Below the pieces are notes generated by a model. The model was given only the letters and a program-made list of their open reading frames with translations, was not told the DNA's origin and made no database searches. From contig CANIJN010000030.1 of the NCBI GenBank assembly GCA_947467625.1, forward strand, positions 1-33,354: 33,354 nucleotides of DNA. The letters run 5' to 3'. This DNA is from Opitutia bacterium (GTDB taxonomy: Bacteria; Verrucomicrobiota; Verrucomicrobiia; Opitutales; Opitutaceae). The position numbers and the translations under genes are program-made. Shown piece by piece: positions 1 through 7,599 of this stretch (within the stretch, counting starts at the first letter, position 1; every line of letters starts with the position of its first letter).

Positions 1-285
1 TATCTCGGCGTCGCCAATCCCACGCTGGTTACCACGAGCACCGGCCCGCAGGGCGGCACCACCGTGGCGTCACAGACGTATCACAACGTAAATGTGACTT
101 ACAATTTCGGCGCCAAGCACGCGCGTTCCTCTTTCCGCGGCCTCTCCGTGCAGCTCACGGTCAACAACGTCTTCGACAGCGAGCCGCCCTTCGACGCCGG
201 CAACAACCGCGCCCCGTTCTTCTACAGCCGCTACGGCAATGTCCGCTTGCGCGACTACGTCCTCCGCGTGAAAAAAGATTTCTAA
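1..285 (+). CDS. TonB-dependent receptor, C-terminal fragment (5' end outside window)
   Basis: The frame is open from base 1 to a TAA at 283-285, giving the last 94 residues of a protein that begins outside the window. The fragment has the look of the last strands of a 22-stranded outer-membrane barrel: alternating aromatic/polar strands, the NNVFD motif typical of TonB receptors just before the last strands, a loop rich in D/N/P, and a final strand ending in the aromatic residue F needed for BAM-dependent insertion. Family knowledge says such receptors import oligosaccharides, siderophores or cobalamin using TonB/ExbBD energy. The sulfatases 46 bp downstream suggest a glycan substrate; that link is inference. 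The plug and TonB box cannot be seen. Confidence 0.82.
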   Translation, partial: YLGVANPTLVTTSTGPQGGTTVASQTYHNVNVTYNFGAKHARSSFRGLSVQLTVNNVFDSEPPFDAGNNRAPFFYSRYGNVRLRDYVLRVKKDF

Positions 286-331
286 ACCCGCGCCTCGCCT
301 ACGCCCAACCGCAAAATCCTCCACTCCGCTC

Positions 332-1789
332 ATGTCACGTTTTCTCCCCACTGTCCTCCTCGCCGCCGCTGCGACGCTCGCACTCCCCGCGCGCGCGCAC
401 GCCGCCGCGCCGCAAAAACCCAACGTCGTCCTCATCCTCGCCGACGACCTCGGCTGGACCGATCTCGCGTGCTTCGGCAGCGATCTCCACGAGACCCCCG
501 CCATCGATCAACTGGCGCGCGACGGCATGAAGTTCACGCAGAACTACTCTGCCTGCACCGTCTGTTCGCCGACCCGCTCGGCGCTCATGACCGGCAAGTA
601 TCCGGCACGAACGCACATCACGGATTGGATTCCCGGCGCCATGCCCGACAACCCGAAGCTCCTCGTCCCCGACTGGACGAAGTATCTTCCGCTCGAGGAG
701 ACGAGCATCGCAAAAGTGTTCAAGGCCGCCGGCTATGCGACCGCGTCGATCGGCAAGTGGCACCTCGCCAAGGTCGGCACTCAGGAATCCTATCCCGAAG
801 CGCACGGCTTCGATCTCAACATCGCCGGCACCGACAAAGCCCAGCCACCGACCTACTACGCGCCGTGGAAAATCCCGACCCTGAAGCCCGAGGGCAAAGA
901 CGGCGAACACGTCACCGACCGCCTCGCCGAAGAGGCGGTGAAATTCATCGAACGGGCCAAAGACCAACCATTCTTCCTCTACCTTCCGCACTTCGCCGTT
1001 CATACGCCGATTCAGGGTCGTCCCGATCTCACGGAAAAATATCGAAGAAAAATCGCTGCAAAGGGTGAGGATAAACTCATCCACAAAAACCCCGACTACG
1101 CCGCCTTGACCGAAGGCCTCGACATCGCCGTCGGCCGCGTCCGGGCCAAGCTCGCCGAACTCAATCTCACCGAGCGCACCATCGTCATCTTCACTTCCGA
1201 CAACGGCGGCCGCGTCCCGACCACGTCGAATCTGCCGCTGCGCGTCGGCAAGGCCTCCGCCTACGAGGGCGGCGTGCGCGTGCCGCTGATTGTCTCGTGG
1301 CCGGGCGTGACGAAGCCCGGCACCGTGTCCGCCTCACCCGTCATCACCATGGATCTCTTTCCGTCCCTCGTGGAAATGGCCGGCCTCCCCGCGTCGGCCG
1401 CCCGCACCGCCGTCGACGGCGTGAGCATCGCACCGCTGCTGCGCGGCGGCACGAAACCCGCCCGCGACACGCTCTTCTGGCATTATCCACACCACCAACA
1501 CTACCAACTCGGAGGGGCGATGCCTTACGGCGCAATCCGTTCGGGCGATTTCAAACTCGTCGAATTTTTCAACGATATGCACGTCGAGCTCTACAATATC
1601 CGCGAAGATATCGGGGAAAAAAGCGACCTCGCCACCGCGCAGCCGCAACGCACGGCGCAACTCCGCGCCCGCCTGCACTCGTGGCGTCAGGAAGTCGGCG
1701 CGCAAATGCCCACACCCAATCCTACGCACGATCCTTCGCGCCCCGAATTCACCCCTCCCCCAGGCAAAGCCAAGAAAGCGGCGAAATAA
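332..1789 (+). CDS. Secreted S1-family sulfatase (formylglycine type)
   Basis: This 485-residue alkaline-phosphatase-fold sulfatase hydrolyses sulfate esters. A signal peptide is visible (basic start, hydrophobic LLAAAATLAL, cleavage after ARAHA near residue 25), so it acts in the periplasm or outside the cell. Metal ligands D38/D39 lie in LADDLGW. The C-x-P-x-R maturation motif CSPTR is at 78-82, with C78 to be converted to formylglycine; S83 to M86 continue the signature. GKWHLAK follows, then the second metal pair D290/N291 in TSDNGG. Length is normal for the family. The ATG at 332 is the first Met and directly precedes the signal peptide; no Shine-Dalgarno is present. It starts 46 bp after the TonB receptor and is followed 26 bp later by a second sulfatase. 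Exact substrate cannot be assigned. No sulfatase-maturating enzyme gene is in the window. Confidence 0.95.
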   Translation: MSRFLPTVLLAAAATLALPARAHAAAPQKPNVVLILADDLGWTDLACFGSDLHETPAIDQLARDGMKFTQNYSACTVCSPTRSALMTGKYPARTHITDWIPGAMPDNPKLLVPDWTKYLPLEETSIAKVFKAAGYATASIGKWHLAKVGTQESYPEAHGFDLNIAGTDKAQPPTYYAPWKIPTLKPEGKDGEHVTDRLAEEAVKFIERAKDQPFFLYLPHFAVHTPIQGRPDLTEKYRRKIAAKGEDKLIHKNPDYAALTEGLDIAVGRVRAKLAELNLTERTIVIFTSDNGGRVPTTSNLPLRVGKASAYEGGVRVPLIVSWPGVTKPGTVSASPVITMDLFPSLVEMAGLPASAARTAVDGVSIAPLLRGGTKPARDTLFWHYPHHQHYQLGGAMPYGAIRSGDFKLVEFFNDMHVELYNIREDIGEKSDLATAQPQRTAQLRARLHSWRQEVGAQMPTPNPTHDPSRPEFTPPPGKAKKAAK

Positions 1790-1815
1790 GCACCGCAAGA
1801 ACCCGTTCCGCGCCC

Positions 1816-3588
1816 ATGGCTCATTTCCCCGCTTTTCTTCTGCTGCTGGGCTTTTGCGTTGCCGTCACGCGCCCCGCATCCGCCGCCTCCACCGCCGCGA
1901 AACCGAATGTCCTCCTCGTGCTCGTTGACGATCAGGGCTACGGCGATCTCGCCGTGCACGGCAACCCCGTGCTCAAAACCCCGCACATGGACCGGCTGCA
2001 CGCGGAGAGTATTCGCTTCACGGATTTCCACGTGCAGCCGATGTGTACACCGACCCGCGGACAGCTCATGACCGGCGTCGATGCCCTGCGCAACGGTGCG
2101 ATGAACGTCAGCAGCGGCCGCACGAATCTGCGGCGTGATTTTCCGACGATGCCCGAAATATTCGCCGCCGCCGGCTACCGCACCGGAATGTTCGGCAAAT
2201 GGCACCTCGGCGATAACTACCCCTACCGCCCGCAGGACCGCGGGTTTCAGGAATCGATCTGGTATCAGTCATCGAGCATCCCTTCCGCCGCCGGCTACTT
2301 TAACAACGACTACTTCGACGACGTCTACCAGCACAACGGCGTCAACCGGAAGTACGAGGGCTACACCACCGACGTGTTTTTCCGCGAGGCGCAGACTTGG
2401 ATGAAACAACAGGCGGCCCGCCACGAACCGTTCTTCTGTTACCTACCGCTCGCCGCCGCCCACGGTCCGCTCTTCGTGCCCGACCGCTACCGCGAGCCCT
2501 ACCGCCAGCAGAAGCCCGCGATCGCGAGCTTCTACGGCATGATCGCGAATATCGACGAGAACCTCGGGCGGCTCGATGCGTTCCTCCGCGAAAACGGGCT
2601 GCACGAAAACACGATTCTCATTTTCATGACCGACAACGGCACCGCCACCGGCGACCCTGTCTTCAACGCCGGCATGCGCGGCAAGAAAATCGCGCTCTAC
2701 GAAGGCGGCCATCGCGTGCCGTTTTTCATCCGCTGGCCCGCGGGAAAACTGCGCGCGGCCGGCGACGTCGCCGCCCTGACACAGGTGCAGGACGTTCTCC
2801 CCACCCTCCTCGAACTCTCCGGCGTACCGAAGCCCGCTGCGGCCAGGTTCGACGGCACGAGCCTCGCGGGCCTCCTGCGTGATCCCGCCGCGACACTGCC
2901 CGATCGGAAACTCACGATTCAGTTCTCCCGCATGAACGACTCGCGCCCAAAGCCGGGCGATGGCGTCGTGCTGTGGCAACGCTGGCGCCTCGTCGCCGAC
3001 AAAGAGCTCTACGATCTCGCGACCGACCCCGCGCAGGAGCGCAACGTCATTGCGCAATTCCCGGAGGTGGCGACCGCGTTGCGCGCTCACTACGCAACGT
3101 GGTGGGCCGGAGTCGAACCGCGCTTGCTCGAGGTCAGCCCGATCCACCTCGGCTCGGCCCGCGCCAATCCCGTTCAACTCTCACCGTGCGATTGGGTGGA
3201 TGTATTTTTCGATCAACAAAACCAAGTGCGCCGAACGAAAAAGAACGGCGCGTGGTCGCTCTTCGTCGAACACGCCGGCGACTACGAAATTTCTCTGCGA
3301 CGCTGGCCCATCGAAGCCGATGCGCCGATCGCCGCCGCCATGCCCGCTTTCCAAGGGGTGGATGGTGGCTTTGCCGCCGGCGACGCCTTTCCCGTCGCAA
3401 GCGCCGAGCTAAAAATCGACGCGGAGCTACGACAGCAAGCCGTCACTTCCGCCGACAAAGCGGTCACCTTCCGCGCAACCTTGCCGCGCGGCCCGGTCGT
3501 CCTGGAAACGTGGTTTCGCGATTCCGCCGGCCAGGAAATCGCCGGCGCCTACTACGTCTATGTCCGTGCGCTGCGTCCCGGAAAGTGA
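1816..3588 (+). CDS. Secreted S1-family sulfatase with C-terminal beta-rich extension
   Basis: A 590-residue arylsulfatase-type enzyme. The open frame extends far upstream through the previous gene, but the ATG at 1816 is chosen because it opens directly into a signal peptide (hydrophobic FLLLLGFCVAV, cleavage near ASA, residue 23). Catalytic features are D38/D39 (LVDDQGYGD), the formylglycine motif CTPTR at 77-81, GKWHLGD, and D273/N274 in MTDNG. After about residue 455 there is an extra C-terminal region (WSLFVEHAGDYEISLRRWP...) that looks like an all-beta accessory domain, as seen in many Verrucomicrobiota sulfatases; binding to the substrate is a guess. It sits 26 bp after the first sulfatase, so the two are probably co-expressed and may act on different sulfate positions of the same glycan. 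Confidence 0.94.
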   Translation: MAHFPAFLLLLGFCVAVTRPASAASTAAKPNVLLVLVDDQGYGDLAVHGNPVLKTPHMDRLHAESIRFTDFHVQPMCTPTRGQLMTGVDALRNGAMNVSSGRTNLRRDFPTMPEIFAAAGYRTGMFGKWHLGDNYPYRPQDRGFQESIWYQSSSIPSAAGYFNNDYFDDVYQHNGVNRKYEGYTTDVFFREAQTWMKQQAARHEPFFCYLPLAAAHGPLFVPDRYREPYRQQKPAIASFYGMIANIDENLGRLDAFLRENGLHENTILIFMTDNGTATGDPVFNAGMRGKKIALYEGGHRVPFFIRWPAGKLRAAGDVAALTQVQDVLPTLLELSGVPKPAAARFDGTSLAGLLRDPAATLPDRKLTIQFSRMNDSRPKPGDGVVLWQRWRLVADKELYDLATDPAQERNVIAQFPEVATALRAHYATWWAGVEPRLLEVSPIHLGSARANPVQLSPCDWVDVFFDQQNQVRRTKKNGAWSLFVEHAGDYEISLRRWPIEADAPIAAAMPAFQGVDGGFAAGDAFPVASAELKIDAELRQQAVTSADKAVTFRATLPRGPVVLETWFRDSAGQEIAGAYYVYVRALRPGK

Positions 3589-3612
3589 TTTGCGGCGCCC
3601 CCCCTTTTTTTT
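3568..3612 (+). terminator. Weak candidate intrinsic terminator after the sulfatases
   Basis: A 7-bp stem with one U-G pair (GCGCTGC 3568-3574 with GCGGCGC 3592-3598) overlaps the sulfatase stop codon and is followed by six C and eight T (3605-3612). The loop is long (17 nt) and the T tract is separated from the stem by C residues, so efficient termination is doubtful. It may only reduce read-through into the next gene. Confidence 0.25.
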
Positions 3613-3709
3613 CACCTTACGCCCACCCAAGCCTTCCGCCTCACCGACAATCGTCCCCCCGTTCACTTCGCTCCACGTCCTGCGACCCGCTTTCCCGAAA
3701 TTCAGCATC

Positions 3710-6700
3710 ATGACCCATTCGAAATTCTGTCTCTACGTCGCCCTCTTCGCCGCCGCCCTAACCGCTGCACACGCCGCCCACCTCACGCTGCGTCAGGACC
3801 CCGCCACGCACACGATTTCTGTCTACCGCGATAACGTCCCCGCGCCCATCCTCACGCAAAACGCGAAACCCGATTTTCGCCCCTACCTACACCCGATCAT
3901 TTCACCCGACGGCAAGAGCGTCCTCACCGAATTTAGCCCCGATCACCACAAGCACCAGACCGGCATCTACTGGGGCCTCACGCGCGTCAACGGCCGAGAC
4001 TATTTCCACAACCCCGACAACGGCTACTGGCGCCGCATCTCCAGCGAGGCGATCGTCACGCAGGGCAGCGAAGTCAAATGGTCCACTGTTTACCATCTCC
4101 TCGACGGCTCCGGGCAGCCGATCATGGCCGAGACGCAGACGTGGACCATGCGCGACAGTGGCGACCGCTACCTGCTTGATCTCGAATGGAGGGGCGAGGG
4201 TCTCGTCGATCTCACCGTCGCGAAATATGAATACGGCGGGCTCTTCGTCCGCATGCCGTGGCGCGCTGGCATGGAGGGCGCCGTGGTCAACAGCAACCGC
4301 CAGCGCGACGACCGCGCCACCGGTCAGCGCGCGGTCTGGGTCGACATCGGTCTCAAACTCGAGGGCCGCACCGACCAAGCGCACATCGCCGTGTTCGATC
4401 ATCCGAAAAACTCCGACTACCCGCTCCCGTGGCGCGTCGATGGCCAGCTCGGCGTCGGCCCGAGCCGCGCTATCTCCGGCGACTGGTCCATCGCCAAGGG
4501 CAAGACTGAGACCATCCGCCATCAGCTCGTCGTCTACTCCGGCGCACTCAACGACCTCAAGATGACCGAGAGCTGGAAGGCCTACACCGGCCAAACCAAC
4601 GACAGCATCCTTTGGCGCCTCGCCAAGGCCGAGGGCCTCAAGGCGACCTTCCTCACCGGCGAACAGGCCGCCGCCAAAATGACCGTCCCCGCTGGCTTCG
4701 AAGCGAAACTCGCCGCCGCCGAACCGATGATCACCCAGCCGATGGCCTTTTGCTGGGACGACCGCGGGCGCATGTGGGTCGCGGAAAATCGCGACTACGA
4801 AACCCGCAAGACCGGCTTCGCCAACCACGGCGACAGCCGCATCGTCATCCTCGAAGACACCGACGGCGACGGGAAATTCGACACGCGCAAGGTCTTCGTC
4901 GAAGGCATCCCGTTTCCCGCGGCCATCGCGGTGGGCTTCGACGGTCTCTGGCTCGGCGCGCCGCCGAATCTCCTCTTCGTCCCGGACAAGAACCGCGACG
5001 ACCAGGCTGACTCCGCCATCGAGATTCGTCTCACCGGCTGGGGCATCCAGGACCGCCATGAAACGCTCAACAGCCTCAACTGGGGGCCCGATGGCTGGCT
5101 CTATGGCTGCCAGGGCTTCGCGACCCGCTCGACGGTCGGCAAACCCGCCGACGGCGGAAAACTCTTCAAAAAGGGCGAGCCGTTTCCCGAAAAGATCCCG
5201 GTGGTTGACGGCCAATACATCGACGGCGGCGTCTGGCGCTATCATCCGACCAAGGACCGCTTCGAAATTGTCGCGCACGGTTTCAGCAATCCGTGGGGTC
5301 TCGATTTCGACGACCACGGCCAAATGTTTATCACCGCCTGCGTGATTCCGCATCTCTGGCACGTCATCCCCGGCGGCATCTACCACCGCCAAGGGGGCAA
5401 ACACATCAACCCCGCCATCTACGACGATATCAAGACCATCGCCGACCACAGTCACCGCTCCGCCCACGGCGGCGCTCGCATCTACCTCGCCGATGAATTC
5501 CCCCGTGAATACCGCGACCGGATTTTCATGGCCAACATTCACGAGCACGCCGTGCTCACCGATACGCTCGTGCCCAAAGGCTCCGGCTTCATCGGCCAAC
5601 ACGGCGACGATACGCTCCTCGCCAACGACGCCGCGTGGGTCGGCTTCAGCATCGAGATCGGTCCCGATGGCGCCATCTACGTGCTCGACTGGCACGACGG
5701 CGACATCTGCGGCAATTCCCTCACCGAGAAAGAAACCGGCCGCATCTTCCGACTCGCTCCCAAGGGTCTCGCCGGAAAAGCAAACCTCAACCTCGCCGCG
5801 CAGTCCGACCTCGAGCTCGTCGCGCTCCTCCAACATCGCAACGATTGGTACGGCCGCCGCGCCCGCGTGATCCTCCAGCAGCGCGCCGCCGAGGGCCGCC
5901 TCTCCGCCGCCGTGCCCGCGCGCCTCTGGGAGATGTTCGCCCAGGCGAACACCGCCGCGCAAAAACTCCGCGCCCTCTGGGCGCTGCACGTCACCCAAAA
6001 TCTCCCCGCCGATCGCCTGCTCCCGCTGCTCGATCACCCGGAGCCTTACATTCGCGGCTGGGCCATCCAACTCCTCGGCGAGGATCTCTCCGTCGGCCCC
6101 GCCGCGCTGAAAAAATTCTCCGCCCTCGCCGTCTCCGATCCGTCGCCCGTCGTGCGCCTCTACCTCGCCGCCGCGCTGCAGCGGATTCCGCTCGCCGAGC
6201 GTTGGCCGATCGCCGCAGGTCTCCTCGCCCACCCCGAGGACATCGCCGATCACAATCTCCCGAAGCTGATTTGGTCCGGCGTCGAATCCCTCGTTCCCGT
6301 CGACGCTCCCCGGGCCCTCGCCCTCGCCGCAGGCAGCGCCATCCCGCAGCTCACCCAGTGGTTCGCCCGACGCGCCGCCGCCGCCCAACACGTCGAGGCC
6401 GTCGCCGCCACCCTCGCGACCGCCTCCTCGCTCACCACCCGCCTCGCCCTGCTGCAGGGCCTGCGCGATGGTCTCGCTTCCCTCGGCCGCCGCGAGACGA
6501 GCCCGCCGAAAAACTGGGGCACCACTGCCGCGGCGCTCGTCGCCACCGGTGACGCCACACTGCGCGAACTCGTCACTCAGGTGAGCCAGCTCCTCGGCGA
6601 TACCCAGGCCGCCGCATCCCAGCTCGCGGTCCTCCAAGACCGCACCGCGCCCGTTGAACGGCGCCGCGACATCCTCCGCGGTTTCGCCCGCGATGCCTAC

Positions 6701-7504
6701 GTCGAGGCCCTCCCCGCCACCCTCTCGCTCCTCGACGAAGCGCCCCTGCGGCGCGACGCCATCCGCGCGCTCGCTGCGTTTGATGACGCCCGCGTCGCCC
6801 AAAACCTTCTCGCCCGCTACGCCGCGCTCGACGCTGCCGACCGGGCCGAAGCCATTCTGACGCTCTCAGGTCGGCAAACCACCGCCCGGGCGCTCCTCAC
6901 TGCGCTCACCCAAAACACCATTCCGAAACGCGACGTCAGCGCCTTCGCCGCCCGCCAACTCCAACGCGTGCTCGGCCCTTCCTTCGTCGATTTCTGGGGC
7001 CCCGTCGCCCAACCGGACGGCGAAAAGCAGGCCGACATCGCGAAATTCAAGCGTCTCCTCACCGACGCCGAGTTTGCCCGCGCCAAGCCCTCCCACGGCC
7101 GCGCCCTCTTCGAGCGCACGTGCATCGCCTGCCACACACTTTACGGCACCGGCGGCAACCTCGGCCCCGACCTCACCGGCTCCAACCGCGCCAATCTCGA
7201 CTACATCCTCACCGAGATCATCAACCCGAGCGAGGTGATGCTTGAGACCTACCAACTCGTCACCGTCACGACCCGCGACGGCCGCACCCTCTCTGGCAAC
7301 GCCGCCGCCGAGGACGCCCAGCAACTCACGCTCCGCCTCGTCGGCCAAGACACCATCATCGCCAAAGCGGACATCCTCTCTCGCGAGAAATCGCCGATTT
7401 CCCTGATGCCCGAAGGCCTGCTCAAAGCGCTCTCGCACGACGAAGTCCGCGACCTCCTCGCCTACCTGCGCACCACCAGTCAAGTCCCGCTCCCTCAGCC
7501 CTGA
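3710..7504 (+). CDS. DUF6807 (PmoA-like) / PVC-type dehydrogenase / HEAT / c-type haem fusion protein
   Basis: A 1264-residue exported multidomain protein. The ATG at 3710 is preferred over upstream in-frame starts because it opens a signal peptide (LYVALFAAALTAAHA, cleavage near residue 21). Residues about 25-290 resemble DUF6807/PmoA (HHKHQTGIYWGLT, then an all-beta sandwich). From about 325 a PVC-specific membrane-bound-dehydrogenase beta-propeller begins (VPAGFEAKLAAAEP, CWDDRGRMWVAENRDY, EDTDGDGKFD, SNPWGLDFDDHG). Helical HEAT-like repeats cover about 700-1090. A C-terminal haem domain has CIACH at 1138-1142 and matches the Pirellula/Verrucomicrobium haem-binding family (NLGPDLTGSNR, IINPSEVMLETYQ). 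The family is thought to oxidise sugars in the periplasm and pass electrons to c-type cytochromes, but the biochemistry is poorly established. The neighbouring sulfatases and oxidoreductase support a glycan role. Confidence 0.92.
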   Translation: MTHSKFCLYVALFAAALTAAHAAHLTLRQDPATHTISVYRDNVPAPILTQNAKPDFRPYLHPIISPDGKSVLTEFSPDHHKHQTGIYWGLTRVNGRDYFHNPDNGYWRRISSEAIVTQGSEVKWSTVYHLLDGSGQPIMAETQTWTMRDSGDRYLLDLEWRGEGLVDLTVAKYEYGGLFVRMPWRAGMEGAVVNSNRQRDDRATGQRAVWVDIGLKLEGRTDQAHIAVFDHPKNSDYPLPWRVDGQLGVGPSRAISGDWSIAKGKTETIRHQLVVYSGALNDLKMTESWKAYTGQTNDSILWRLAKAEGLKATFLTGEQAAAKMTVPAGFEAKLAAAEPMITQPMAFCWDDRGRMWVAENRDYETRKTGFANHGDSRIVILEDTDGDGKFDTRKVFVEGIPFPAAIAVGFDGLWLGAPPNLLFVPDKNRDDQADSAIEIRLTGWGIQDRHETLNSLNWGPDGWLYGCQGFATRSTVGKPADGGKLFKKGEPFPEKIPVVDGQYIDGGVWRYHPTKDRFEIVAHGFSNPWGLDFDDHGQMFITACVIPHLWHVIPGGIYHRQGGKHINPAIYDDIKTIADHSHRSAHGGARIYLADEFPREYRDRIFMANIHEHAVLTDTLVPKGSGFIGQHGDDTLLANDAAWVGFSIEIGPDGAIYVLDWHDGDICGNSLTEKETGRIFRLAPKGLAGKANLNLAAQSDLELVALLQHRNDWYGRRARVILQQRAAEGRLSAAVPARLWEMFAQANTAAQKLRALWALHVTQNLPADRLLPLLDHPEPYIRGWAIQLLGEDLSVGPAALKKFSALAVSDPSPVVRLYLAAALQRIPLAERWPIAAGLLAHPEDIADHNLPKLIWSGVESLVPVDAPRALALAAGSAIPQLTQWFARRAAAAQHVEAVAATLATASSLTTRLALLQGLRDGLASLGRRETSPPKNWGTTAAALVATGDATLRELVTQVSQLLGDTQAAASQLAVLQDRTAPVERRRDILRGFARDAYVEALPATLSLLDEAPLRRDAIRALAAFDDARVAQNLLARYAALDAADRAEAILTLSGRQTTARALLTALTQNTIPKRDVSAFAARQLQRVLGPSFVDFWGPVAQPDGEKQADIAKFKRLLTDAEFARAKPSHGRALFERTCIACHTLYGTGGNLGPDLTGSNRANLDYILTEIINPSEVMLETYQLVTVTTRDGRTLSGNAAAEDAQQLTLRLVGQDTIIAKADILSREKSPISLMPEGLLKALSHDEVRDLLAYLRTTSQVPLPQP

Positions 7505-7524
7505 GCCCCACGCCGCGCGGCCGC

Positions 7525-7551
7525 CGGTGAGTCCTATTTTCTGACTCACCG
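7525..7551 (+). other. Perfect 9-bp intergenic stem-loop
   Basis: CGGTGAGTC (7525-7533) and GACTCACCG (7543-7551) are exact reverse complements around a 9-nt loop, 20 bp after the stop of the first dehydrogenase gene. No T tract follows, so it is not a standard intrinsic terminator. It could be an RNA-stability or partial termination element between the two large genes. Confidence 0.45.
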
Positions 7552-7599
7552 ACACACCGCCTCCTTGCTCCAGCGCCGTTTTTTCGCTCACCCTCTACC

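Noticed and set aside
3902-6802. A 966-codon minus-strand open frame antisense to the first PVC dehydrogenase
   Set aside because: Its translation is low-complexity (E, G, V, A, D) with no motif, while the plus strand carries clear domains. Long antisense frames are expected opposite GC-rich genes with C/G third positions.
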